From Notospermus geniculatus (Eukaryota; Nemertea; Pilidiophora; Heteronemertea; Lineidae), in the NCBI GenBank assembly GCA_002633025.1, contig NMRB01002069.1, positions 58,298-122,297 of the forward strand: a stretch of DNA of 64,000 nucleotides, in the 5' to 3' direction. A program made the position numbers and the translations under genes. Below, one piece after another: positions 53,879 through 63,901 of this stretch. A model generated the notes under the pieces. It ran no database searches. It worked only from the letters and a program-made list of their open reading frames with translations, and was not told where the DNA came from. Positions within the stretch are counted from its first letter, which is position 1. Each line of letters opens with the position of its first letter.

Positions 53879-55252
53879 TCCAACTGCTTGCTACGCGGAC
53901 GTGATAACCACTACACTGTAAAAAAATCGTCCTGTACCGTGGGTCCAAACCCACGGGTACAGGGAACTAACATGGGTACAACAAACTCACTCCGGGAAAG
54001 ACGGACCTACTGTCCAAAATATTCCATGGCGATGGGTTCCACTTGGTTCTATACCTTGAGTCCTCCTAACCCATGGCGTTTATCATCATCAGTACAGTCA
54101 GCAAAGACCATGGGTACTTTGTAGCCAGATGTACCGGGTATATATGAACACGTGGGAAATGGGCTTAAAATTTGGACAAGGAGTTTACCCATGTCCATGG
54201 GAATAATCATAAAGGAATCAAACATAAAGGTTTAACTGCGAACGATGAAGTAACTGAGGGATACACTTCATGTGTTGCCACCAGATGTCTCTCACTGCCT
54301 GAAGTTTAGCTTTACGTAATAGGCAGGAGCTTCAACGTACTTTTATGGTAGTGGGGTACATGAATCTGCCAACTTGATGCCTTGAATTCCATTACTGAGG
54401 ATGTACGTAGGCCTATTCAAATGTACACAGATGACCCAGGCTCTCATCGTTCGTGGGGTTCTCATTAATTCAGTTCTTTTGTATCATGAGATCAACTAAA
54501 CGGAATTCAACAAAATTTGCAGTAAACATGCAGAAGGGTCTTGCCTATTATATGGAAGAGTGAGAATGCAAATCTGTTGAGGTTTATAGGGATACAGTCC
54601 ACATTTATAAAATGCTAAATTTGTAAGTTGAACCTTTAATTTTGTTTCCTTTATGGTATAATGGACCAATTTGTTTTGAGAGTGTGATTTGCATCGTGGA
54701 GAAAACGACGTGGTTCGTCATCAGTGCAGTTTTATTGAGGTTGCTTAGTGTCTTCCCAAGTGTCTTTTATGTGACGAGTACACCAGCCAATTGAAGAAAC
54801 CTGCCAGACACCTGAACATTCCCTCTTCATACCTTGTGTAATCGCAGCGTGAGTTCGATTGTTCCCCTGATCGACGCATCCACCTGAAATTGACAACAAA
54901 ATCAATACGACAAAGCCAGTCCCCCCAGCGGGCATGAAACCCTATCAAGACTGTTGATAAGTGGTAAAATGTCAGCCCTTTTGACCTTTTTAGGTTAAAC
55001 AAACCTGAGGGTTGACTTTGACTTTTTCGAAACTTAATGCAAACTTGTTTCACCGATGACTTGCGGCAAAGAGAAGTTCCTATTCCGACATTGCCTCACA
55101 ATATACACTTACAATATGGAGCTAACCAAGTGTATTAATTTGATTCTACAGTTATTTTACCAAAGTTTGTGGAGTCATGGATGTATTCAACTGGCAACAC
55201 ACATGGAATCACCCATCCTAACACCATCTTACTGACGACATGGGCTTCTTAA
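53879..55252. other. Mostly unique sequence
   Basis: A small hairpin (CCTGTACCGTGGGT / ACCCACGGGTACAGG) lies near 53932-53964, and a CAGTGCAGTTTTATTGAGGT word near 54723 also occurs near 53353. No gene recognised. Confidence 0.45.
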
Positions 55253-55638
55253 AGCGAATGGCTCGCGGGGTTTGTTTTGATTTTTGGTGGTACCTCCCAT
55301 AGAGAGTGAACCTAGTCTCCAGGCAAAGCCGTGCTCCAGTCATAGGCAAAACCTGTGCAAATACATGTATGCGAACGTGCACCTGGGGACGAGGTTCCAT
55401 TAAAAATTTGTTAAAATGGGTTCATGACATTTTCAAATTCAGTCGGTCAAAATGTACATTTTGTACTATTCACATTGATTTCGAAGCGGCAGATTTTGCA
55501 GAATACGGCTCCGAAGTTTGGCTGTCTAATGCATTTCCCATTAAACTAAAATCCTTCTTTCGCCTATTTCTCAAAACGGCGCTTGATTTGAGGACATGTC
55601 AACAAACAACTGTCAACAAACCCCGCGAGCCATTTGCT
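55253..55638. mobile_element. TTAA-flanked MITE, family T4
   Basis: 386 bp starting AGCGAATGGCTCGCGGGG and ending CCCCGCGAGCCATTTGCT, between TTAA at 55249-55252 and 55639-55642. Arms of about 25 bp, then a single-copy interior with an open frame of no recognised similarity. Fourth family with TTAA plus 5'-AG ends in this window. Confidence 0.88.
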
Positions 55639-55870
55639 TTAAGCTGGCGTGACTCTATAGAGACCAAGACCCTTACTCCAGGGACAAACAATACAAGGCG
55701 ACATCAGGAGGACGTTTTGGACGGTTATCTCTCCCCTGGTGAATAAGTCCTGCGGGCCTTGCTTATGTCCCCTCATAGTGTGACAAGTCCTACCAAACAT
55801 TATTGAGCCTGTTTAGGAATGAACATCTCATGTGGACCAAACTTCCCAAGAATCGGGGTCCGAAAAACCC
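55639..55870. other. No recognisable feature
   Basis: Short unique spacer before the SINE. Confidence 0.4.
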
Positions 55871-55871
55871 T

Positions 55872-56075
55872 TCTTGGCCTGGTGGTCGAGCGGGCTAACA
55901 CCCTTGACTTTCAATCCTGACGGGGTCAGTGCGTGGGTTCGATCCCCGGCCAGGACATGTATGTGAAAAAAGCTGTGAACCATTTAGAGTCTGTCGGATG
56001 AGACTCAAAGCCCTGGTTCCTTGTACCTGAGTGTCTATGCCAGGGCAAGTAACCCCCATCTTGTCCAAACAAGGC
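55872..56075 (+). mobile_element. tRNA-derived SINE
   Basis: A box TGGTCGAGCGG at 55883-55893 and B box GGTTCGATCCC at 55936-55946 in tRNA spacing, making an internal pol III promoter. The acceptor and T stems do not pair well, so it is tRNA-derived and not a tRNA gene. A body with GTCGGATGAGACTCAAAGCC follows. The 3' end is not clear. Confidence 0.78.
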
Positions 56076-57342
56076 TATCGACTCCGTATGAACTCCGTCT
56101 TTAGCCTTGTCCGAATCGTGTCATCTTTTCCGTTAATGCATAAATTATTAATGAACCTAACCCCTACTTGACCCCGCCTCCGAGCCAATCAGAACTTGCG
56201 AAACAAATCACCGTTGGACACTTTCTTTACTCTTCACGCTCGAATTTGTAACACGGATTTTGATTGGCGCGTCGATTTTCCTTCGCGCCCCGATGATTGG
56301 CTGAGCCTGTCACCACCTCAGAAACGGGAAATCTGGTGGATTCGAACCAGGCTAGATGACCGTCAGGACAGATAGACTGGTGAGAACCAGATGGTAACCC
56401 CACACAGGTGGACAGTAGCCTGTCGTGGACTCCACCCCGTAGTATAAGCTTAATATCCAAAAGGGTTATTCAGAAGCTTCAAATTATCTATCTTCCGGCA
56501 GAATTCACTTTTTCCAACAAAGATGGTGGTCTACTTGTTCTCCATATGACGTCATGGCCAGTCAATGTCCAAGTATCATATAACACCACCAAACGCATCC
56601 TCTCAGACGATTTTCAACAAAACGTTTGTGCCCATGGCCCGCTTGACCAGCTTAGCATGCCAGCAGCCATTTAAATGGTGTAAGCTTCTTACGTCATATG
56701 GTGAGAACTGTTAGACTGCCATCTTTGTTGCAAAGGTCAAAAGCACACTGATGATCTGACTGAGATTTCCGTATTGTATACCAGTTTAATGCACAGATTT
56801 GCTGGCCATATCTGCTAAATTCGTTTTGGAACAAAGCTAATGGAAATCTAATATAGAATAAATTGATTTCCCTCGCGACATTGATTAAACTTCTTTTACC
56901 AATCCAAACATTGAATCAGTCGGCTATATTAAAAGCGGGGTAGCTAACCTGGATGATTTTTGTTATGACTAAGAATGTCAGAGGCTAAGTATTGTTTTTA
57001 TATCAGAGGTCGGCGTTAGTGTCGCGGGTGATGAATCAAAACTGGCTGCTGGCGGGTAACTGTTCGCTGCTGAGCCAAGAACATTTTGACGGCATTGCAG
57101 GAGGAGGGGAATAAAACTGATGATACTCAGTCGACCAGAGTCCAGTGGAAGGGCGGAGACCCTGAGGCCGCTGGGCACGACCGTAGCTCGCTTGCCTAAG
57201 AGAAAAGAGTCATAACCACACAAGAATTAGAGTTTAAACATTTATTAAATTAAAACTACTTACGGACAAAATAGTCCTAAAGACAAAGGATGAATCAACG
57301 ACAGGCACCACCAAAACTTGCGTGGTTAGGCAAAAAAAATAT
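56076..57342. other. Apparently unique, no recognisable feature
   Basis: Contains a CTTTTACC-type AT-rich region and a few CCAAT words near 56190-56310. No gene or element ends recognised. Confidence 0.4.
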
Positions 57343-57480
57343 GGGCCGTATTCAAAAAGGGTGTTTAAGTCTTAGACGCGTGTAACTTCGTCAAATGCAT
57401 GGTGGAAGTGTGTGCATTTAGTAAAGTTACACGCGTCTAAGTCTTAATCGCGCGATGATCACCCTTTTTGAATACGGCCC
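57343..57480. mobile_element. Short palindrome ending GGGCCGTATTCAAAAAGGG
   Basis: 138 bp, left GGGCCGTATTCAAAAAGGGT and right complement, arms with AGACGCGTGTAACTT and AAGTTACACGCGTCT. TAT lies on both sides (57340-57342, 57481-57483). Same terminal group as 28035 and 46340, but an unrelated interior. Confidence 0.88.
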
Positions 57481-57483
57481 TAT

Positions 57484-58159
57484 ATGTTTCCTGTCCAGCA
57501 ACTCAGCAGAAATTGATGCGAGCATGCGATTTTTTTTTATTTTCCAATAATTTTTTTTTCAGTTATCTTCCTGGATGGGGGAAATATTACCAGCAAACTA
57601 TCTCTCTACATGTTTAAAGCACAAGTTTCATGAAAAATAAAAGACAATTTCAAGTGATGAAGCATTTCTTTGCCTTTTGTAGAAGGTGCTGCAGCAGTAA
57701 AGTGCAAGAACATTTGAAATCGGCGAAAAAAACATTTTCGATGCGAAGGGCTCGGGAGTGACGCGGGCGCGGACAAGAAACAGATACTTCTTGGGGGGCC
57801 TTAGGACAGACGTGTTGTTCGCCTTTCTTTCTCGTCTTGCTCTTGCTCCTCCGTTCTGTTCACCAAAAGGGCGTATTTAAATACACGTACTTGGCCGAAA
57901 CTACGTCACAGCGCGTGACTCACATAATTTATGTGGAAAACGTGGTTTTGCATAAATTTACTACTAATTCTTCTTTCGGATCAGTACAGGAGCCAGGAAA
58001 GGTTAACGATAGATGCCATGAGGTGACAGATACTTCATAACAATGGTCGGAATCTGTGATTCCAATAGTCTATTCAACAACATTGCAGCAACACTCCACA
58101 AAAAGTTCGACATTTTCTGACACATTCTCAAGTTTCTGCAGCGGCCCGTTTAGCCTATA
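57484..58159. other. Apparently unique, no recognisable feature
   Basis: AT-rich with poly-T near 57529-57560; no gene or element recognised. Confidence 0.4.
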
Positions 58160-58618
58160 GTCCATGAGCCAGACCCCAAATTTTTCAGTTTGACTACCAA
58201 TTTCGTGACCAGATCCAACATGGATTTTTGATCAGTCTGATGTCTGAGGTGTCTGAAATCATGTGATGGACATTTCAATTCAGTAGCTTTATACCCCTAA
58301 TTGAGATTCTTAAAATTGTTCATTGGAATCCCATTCCAATACTTACACAGACTTGTATTACAAATTGAGATGTCTATATACAGCTAACTTTTTTCTCGCT
58401 GGTTTTAGACCCCATAAATGTATTACCAATAGATAGAAATATGGCACTTCTCAGTCGGTTAGGCCTGTTTAGAATATGAGATAATTAGTATTTGTTATTA
58501 AAATGGCATTTTCAGTGATTTTGATGGATTTGGGGCAAAATTTGACATATACGTCATTTCTATGTTACAGCGATGTCATATAATGTTTAAAATATAGCCA
58601 TCGGTCTGGCTCATGGAC
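58160..58618. mobile_element. TA-flanked element ending GTCCATGAGCCAGACC
   Basis: 459 bp with short inverted ends GTCCATGAGCCAGACC / GGTCTGGCTCATGGAC and TA at 58158-58159 and 58619-58620. Its interior (CTTGTATTACAAATT, TGTATTACCAATAGATAGAA) is shared with the arms of the element at 59468-60354, although the ends differ. Confidence 0.85.
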
Positions 58619-58787
58619 TACTACGGCAACATAAGCGGAGATTTCTTTCCGTTTTTGAAGCCTTCTTGAACAATAGGTGAATAATTGGTACATTGCCATA
58701 GGCCTAAATCGGGTCGTTGCGCAGACGCACTACTCGTGTTATGCAGACAGTTCGACATTAGCTAGACCAAGGTACAATGGGCCAAAT

Positions 58788-59292
58788 TCATAAAAACTAG
58801 CATTTGCTTTTTCTGGGCTTTTTCTTGAAGAGGTATTTATAAAAGGGGCTGTTCATTTTCGTCAATTGAGGAATCTGAGTTGTGATCCTTGAGAAAATGG
58901 AGAAAGCTATGAAGCTGCAAATTGCAGCGATTATTCTGTACAGCACAACAAATAATCCCCGCAATTTGCGAGTGCATAGCTTTTTCCGTTTTCCCAAGGA
59001 TCACAACTCAATTTCCTCAAGTGACGAAAATGAACAGCCCCTTTAGCTTTTGCTTCATAGAACAAACAACTCCCTATAAGAATTAGCAGAAGCTTTGTCT
59101 GGCGAGCTCTAGCTTCATCAGATAGGAAATCTTGCTTGGCTTTATAAGAAAAGGTCATTAGGTTAAGCAATTGATTATGAATGTGTTTGTGAGCAAATTC
59201 TTTGGCTTGTGCTTCTCCTTGACAAGCAAAAGCTTGGGCTTGGTGCTTTGGCTTGTAAGCTTTTGCTACGTATGTTTTATAAATTCGGCCCA
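58788..59292. mobile_element. TGGGCC-AAATTCATAAA element with nested palindrome
   Basis: Third copy of the 7298-7613 family, enlarged by a nested palindrome at 58851-59044. It is flanked by ACAA and TTGT, which extend the inverted repeat. The other copies (7373-7380 region) provide the uninterrupted reference. Confidence 0.85.
58851..59044. mobile_element. Nested palindrome, AAAGGGGCTGTTC ends
   Basis: About 194 bp starting AAAGGGGCTGTTCATTTTCG and ending in its complement. Arms continue through TTGTGATCCTTGAG and CAAGGATCACAA, and GCAAATTGCAGCG pairs loosely with CGCAATTTGC. Absent from both A-copies of the host element. Confidence 0.87.
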
Positions 59293-59467
59293 TTGTATTT
59301 CGACGTTTGTCAAGCAGTGCTTGTACAAACTGTGTACGACTTCAGGTGATATTTCAGAAGTTTTCAAATCTTCACGGGTATTCCCTGATCGTCAAAAAGT
59401 CTCAGTCGTCATCTGCATCACAAAGCAACCTATACACAGTACCTCAATGGAAATACCTAGTATGTTA

Positions 59468-60354
59468 GGCCAGTAAAGTTGTAATTTGACTTGAAACAAA
59501 TTGCAACAGAAATCTTTTCACTTGTATGTGATTCTGGAAGGTCCTGACTACATCATACCAAAAATCTAAAAAAATAAAAAATCGGGAAGTGCCCTTAATT
59601 AAAATCCTTCATTAACTCCCATTACAATATTCATGGCCTTGTATTACAAATTCAACTGTGCATGTACGGCTAACTTTTTTCTCCTCCATTTTAGACCCTA
59701 TAAATGTATTACCAGTAGATAGAAATATGGCACCTCTTAGTCAGATAGGCATAATTAGAACATCATTTAACTCATATTTGTTGTAAAAACCGCAAATTTG
59801 TTGATTTTTGGCAAAATATGAGAAATTTGTCATTTCTACAACACAGCAACAATGTTCAAATCATGCCTATCTGACTCAGAGGAACAAACAAGAAGTCAAT
59901 CTCCAGAATTCACGAATTTTCGACCCCAACCGGGGTCTTTTTCAAGTGGAACTTTACAATCTGAAAAAGACTTGAAAAAGACCCCGGTTGGGGTCGAAAA
60001 TTCGTGAATTCTGGAGATTGACTTCTTGTTTATTATCATTTTGTGTGTCAATTTTGTGCCTTTTGTACCTTGACTCAGAGGAACCATATTTCTATCTATT
60101 GGTAATACATTTATAGGGTCTAAAATGGACGAGAAAAAAGTTAGCCGTACATGCACTCATGAATTTGTAATACAAGGCCATAAATATTGTAATGGAAGTT
60201 AATGAAGGATCTTAATTAAGGACACTTCCCGATTTTTTATTTTTTTAGATTTTTGATATGATGTAGTCAGGACCTTCCAGAATCACATACAAGTGAAAAG
60301 ATTTCTGTTGCAATTTGTTTGGGGTCGAATCCTTATTTATGTAGATTGACTAGA
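59468..60354. mobile_element. Long inverted-repeat element nested in R2
   Basis: Arms of about 250-300 bp: AAACAAATTGCAACAGAAAT and its complement, continuing through the AAAAAATCGGGAAGTG and TGTATTACCAGTAGATAG words. The outermost ~35 bp on each side do not pair well. The centre contains the palindrome at 59884-60032. Part of the arm recurs in 58160-58618. Confidence 0.8.
59884..60032. mobile_element. Palindrome of the hammerhead-like family, innermost of three
   Basis: AACAAACAAGAAGTCAATC left and complement right, with CGACCCCAACCGGGGTC arms. The first core word has become ACTTGAAAAAGA, so the ribozyme-like core is damaged, as at 52030. It is followed by the family tail TATTATCATTTTGTGTGTC. 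Confidence 0.8.
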
Positions 60355-60724
60355 CTATGTCACATTTTGTTGTTTTCGAGAAAAATGGGTTTATGTGGAA
60401 TGACAACTTGGAAGAGTTTTGTTGTGGAAAACACTCCTAATTAAAAATATGTCATACAACAGGATTAAATGCAATTTGCTATGTTTTACCTCTGATTTCA
60501 TGCTGAATTTGCAAAGGTAAAAACGTAGTGAGTCACAATTCTGATGACTTAGACGTAAAAACCGAGTAAGTGCACCACTGTCTTTCCGAGGCTTTGGCGA
60601 ACATTTTGCAAACAAAAACTGTTTATTATGATGAAACAATACCTAGTAAGTACGAATTTGACCTTAACTCATTTTTTCCAAAAAATATGACTTAAATATA
60701 CTAGGTATTTCCATTGGACGCTAG

Positions 60725-61047
60725 ACCCGTAGAAGCATCATACATGTATGTCAGTATTCCTGTTTGGCCAGTACAAACTGCGCTATTACCATATGACTCA
60801 CAAAGAATAATCAGACTGGATGGACCTGGATTCCGATAGCATATAGCACAGGAAATCAACATTGATTTTCCAGTCTTTTTTCTAGAAAATTGACATGGTC
60901 CGGTATACAGCTATGGTAATTGATTGGTATATGTGTTGGGACACAAAAAAAGGAAATTAGTTCGATTTAAAGGGACACTTCCGTTGGCAGGATGATTTCA
61001 ACAGTAGTGTTTACTCGCACTTACATGTACTGTGCAGTTTGCCTTCA
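60725..61047. other. No recognisable feature
   Basis: Contains TTTAAAGGGACACTTCC near 60967, a possible single TTAAAGG terminus without a partner. Nothing else seen. Confidence 0.45.
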
Positions 61048-61395
61048 TAATAATAATAATAATGCCGTTCTTATATAGCGCATTATCAGTTAGACAACTG
61101 CTCAGTGCGCTTTACATGTACATTATTATTACCCCATCTATTGGTCTGTTTATTCCAATTTCATTTCTCCGCTCCCTGGCGAGTATTACAGTCCCGGCAG
61201 CCGATTTCAGCGCTCTTGGACTAACATTCACATAGACCATCACTACCAGCCAGGTACCCCTTTTACACCTGGGTGGGGTGAAGCAAGTTAGACAAAGTGA
61301 CTTGCTCAAGGTCACAATCGAGCGTGTTTTTTTCTTGGTCAGGACTGGGAATCGAACCCGGGACCTTCTCGTTAACCACTACGCCACGCCGCTTC
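61048..61395 (-). mobile_element. SINE-like repeat with tRNA-type head and ATT tail
   Basis: On the minus strand the head has an A box TGGCGTAGTGG (61377-61387) and a B box GGTTCGATTCC (61348-61358), closer together than in a tRNA. A body with CAAGTCACTTTGTC and CACCCAGGTG follows, ending in about five ATT repeats at 61048-61064. This head-body-tail layout fits a complete SINE. The segment TATATAGCGCATTATC resembles a repeat common in marine invertebrates. Confidence 0.78.
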
Positions 61396-61447
61396 ATGCT
61401 AACTACATGTACTAGTGTGTCTGGATAATGTACGTTGAATCATAATA

Positions 61448-61832
61448 GTGAGGTTTCGCAAATCTGACGGAACACGAAGTACGAAATACGAATTTCAAGT
61501 TCATTTCCAGGACCTACATGTATGGTATTTCTGGAGATGGTTGGTACCACAAAATAATGTCACTGCTGCCAATGCGTCTTTATTAGCATATTATTGTAAG
61601 ACCGAGAGAGTTATGGTGCATTTTGAATTTTCAAATTTCCACTTTGTATCTACGAAGTGGGAACGAAAGATAAATTTTGAAGTTTCTATCTGTCTAACGT
61701 CATACGCTGAAAGACGCCCTTGCGGCAGGCGATTGTGGTACCAACCATCTCCTGAAATACATTACGTCATGGAAGTGAAGTCCTATTTCGTATTTCGTAC
61801 TTCGTGTTTCATCAGATTTGCGAAACCTCATT
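61448..61832. mobile_element. TA-flanked MITE, family G3
   Basis: About 385 bp starting GTGAGGTTTCGCAAATCTGA and ending with a near complement (CAGATTTGCGAAACCTCAT). ACACGAAGTACGAAATACG pairs with the matching right arm. TA at 61446-61447, a TA on the right within TTTA. The terminal bases match G1 and G2, the interior does not. Confidence 0.87.
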
Positions 61833-62137
61833 TATTGACATTATAACGAAATGTGATGTCCATGCCAACGAATCTGCTCCGTGGATATTGGTGTTTGTTT
61901 AGTCCGCGGTGCTGATATCGACGGAAGCTTGGCCGTGGGCTGACTACCAACTTCAGAAGCTCTTGTTGGGGATATTTGGGACTGCCGTGTGCCTCATAAT
62001 GGCACGCATGTATGAAAACGGACAATGGAAAAAATGTAGAGTACATGTAAAAGCACTGAAAAACTCCGCTTCGTCAGTGCTACCAATTTTGTGTTAGTAA
62101 TCATATGCACTAAAAGCTGCCTCTAGAGGCACTTTAA
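61833..62137. other. No recognisable feature
   Basis: About 300 bp of apparently unique sequence. Confidence 0.4.
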
Positions 62138-62749
62138 AGATAATGTATCACGGATATTTTCGCGGGCCACGAAATCGTTGTTTATTTACATTTTGTTTGT
62201 TTATGTCTCGTCTTTCTTTGTCTTGTGAGTAATTTGTTGGTGGCATGTCTCACTAGAAATTCTTTTGATACTGAAAATATTCAATTTGGTGGGTTGGCAT
62301 GTCCCAAAAGTCCAAAATAACATAATGTAAACATCCATGTTTGCAAACATTAAAGGGACTAGGAAAAATTTTTCAAGCTTCGGTTATTACAAAATGCTAG
62401 TCTTTCATAAAAAATTCCCACCGTCAATTCACTTTTTCAATTAAGTGTTAATTACTGGCACCCAGACAAATCAGTCATCACCACACCATGGAGTATTTCT
62501 CATCGCTGTATGTATTGTATGGAGCGAGCTTGTACTCTATTATGTTGATTAGGTTCCCAGTGACGTGGTGAATGCTCAATGGTGTGGTGATAATTGATTT
62601 GTCTGGGTGCCAGTAATTAACACTTAATTGAAAAAGTGAATTGACGGTGGGAATTTATCATGAAAGACTAGCATTTTGTAATAACCGAAGCTTGAAAAAA
62701 TTTTCCTAGTCCCTTTAAATGTAAACAATGAAGTCGTGATACATTATCT
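62138..62749. mobile_element. TTAA-flanked MITE (T1) carrying a nested TTAA MITE
   Basis: Ends AGATAATGTATCACGG and CGTGATACATTATCT, TTAA at 62134-62137 and 62750-62753. Without the nested element it would match 10406-10653 in reverse, about 247 bp. Best preserved T1 termini in the window. Confidence 0.9.
62354..62714. mobile_element. Nested TTAA-flanked MITE, family T2-like
   Basis: 361 bp starting AGGGACTAGGAAAAATTTTT and ending with its near complement, TTAA at 62350-62353 and 62715-62718. The arms exceed 120 bp and include TTTGTCTGGGTGCCAGTAAT. The T1 copy in A2 has TTGA at this point, one base from the TTAA target, confirming the empty site. TTAAAGGGA fits the T2/Kolobok MITE terminal rule. 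Confidence 0.9.
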
Positions 62750-62753
62750 TTAA

Positions 62754-63294
62754 GTCAATCTTCTTGTCTATATTTAACTGACAACTCAAATTCAGCAGCA
62801 AGCGTAGAATATTTTAATACTATCTGTGTAAGCACAACATCACAGCATACGCCCCCAGCACACGATGCGTGCATAAAGCGCTGATTCGTGATACCTGAAC
62901 GGTTTAATCAAATGCACAATCAGTCAGTAACAGAATTAGACGAGATTTTCATGTCCTGCGGCTTTGCGTTGATAGCCTTTTAACTACCAGTGTCATGTTT
63001 GTGTCATTTTCTATTGGATGTGTGATTGCCGTGAACACTCCGCGCAGATCTACCAAAGATCTGGCGGGTAATTAATCGGCGAGGACGTATCGGATGTGAA
63101 GATAGCGACACGTTGTATGATCGCTTCAAATACCAATTACAAAAGAAAAAAACACTAAAGGCTTGTTCATACTGGTGGCGCGGTGCGTTTAAAAAATCGC
63201 CAAGCGGTGTCAGTTTTGGCATAACGCGGCGCGACGCAACGCGGTTGCGTGCGGTGGTCATGATTAGCGGAAATGACATCATTAAGGCTAAGAA
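62754..63294. other. No recognisable gene
   Basis: The second half becomes GC-rich (GCGGCGCGACGCAACGCGG near 63227). Open frames on both strands reflect this composition; no domain seen. Confidence 0.45.
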
Positions 63295-63406
63295 TCCATT
63301 CACGCGAATTTCTAGCGGTGCGATGCGGCAACCATTGTTTGTTTCTGCGACGTTGGTTATGGACAAAGAATGCGGCATCGCACCGCTCAAAATTCGCGTG
63401 AATGGA
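63295..63406. mobile_element. Short palindrome, TCCATTCACGCGAATTT ends
   Basis: 112 bp, left TCCATTCACGCGAATTTCTA and right complement, with GCGGTGCGATGC and GCATCGCACCGC pairing inward. Confidence 0.85.
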
Positions 63407-63416
63407 GAGCCTGCCA

Positions 63417-63510
63417 GCTGCTTTTTCACGAGGCGTTTGCGGACGCGGTTTCGGTGGCGGGAGCGGGTGCGGGTGAAACCGCGCCCGCAAACGTCTCGTG
63501 GAAAAGCAGC
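63417..63510. mobile_element. Short GC-rich palindrome, GCTGCTTTTTCACGAG ends
   Basis: 94 bp, left GCTGCTTTTTCACGAGGCGT and right complement. A second copy starts at 63902 and is cut by the window end. Together with 63295-63406 it makes two adjacent palindromes only 10 bp apart. Confidence 0.82.
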
Positions 63511-63901
63511 TTTAATATATACAGATGGTGATGCGGTTGTCATGTACGCCTACGGTGTTAACACGACCATGTTAGGTAAATATACGATCTAGCGGATATT
63601 ATGGGGTGGCCAATGGGGTGTTGGGAAATTTTGTGAGGTGGCCACAAGGTGCCGGGGAGCCATGTTTTCTGAAGGGTTGTGAAAGGTGACAACAAGATAG
63701 CAACGAGGCAGCAAGTCGGTGATTCCCGGTTTTGAGAACCGCGGACGCCGTGAAAATTTCAAACATTTTGAAAATCTCGCGGTTTCAAAAATGAGGTGGC
63801 GGTCAATGACGAACACTCTCGCGAGGTCTAGGCGATAACAATGAGGTTCAGCACGGATTTGAACTGTATTGAAAACCGCCCCCGTGTGAGACCTGCCTAA
63901 G
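63511..63901. other. No recognisable feature
   Basis: Contains TGGGGTGGCCA and GAGGTGGCC words, but no clear array or gene. Confidence 0.4.

Larger units (their letters stand above)
59446..60724. mobile_element. R2 element split by a nested inverted-repeat element
   Basis: The R2 left end CAATGGAAATACCTAGTATG at 59447 and the rest of R2 from about 60355 to CCATTGGACGCTAG at 60724 are separated by about 890 bp. TATGT occurs on both sides of the inserted part (59462-59466, 60356-60360 region). Compared with 33626-34017, this locates the insertion precisely. Confidence 0.8.

Noticed and set aside
55306-55746. Open frame of 146 codons
   Set aside because: It spans the right end and TTAA of the T4 element and continues into flanking DNA, so it cannot be a unit of either; no similarity recognised.
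55872-55958. Possible functional tRNA gene
   Set aside because: A and B boxes are good, but acceptor and T stems do not pair properly and a SINE-like body follows. A SINE is more likely.
61330-61395. Possible tRNA gene on the minus strand
   Set aside because: The A and B boxes are too close to contain an anticodon arm, and the sequence continues into a repeat with an ATT tail.
63004-63592. Overlapping open frames of 107 to 179 codons on both strands
   Set aside because: They run through GC-rich palindromic elements (63295-63406, 63417-63510). Open frames on both strands and Arg-rich translations are expected from composition.
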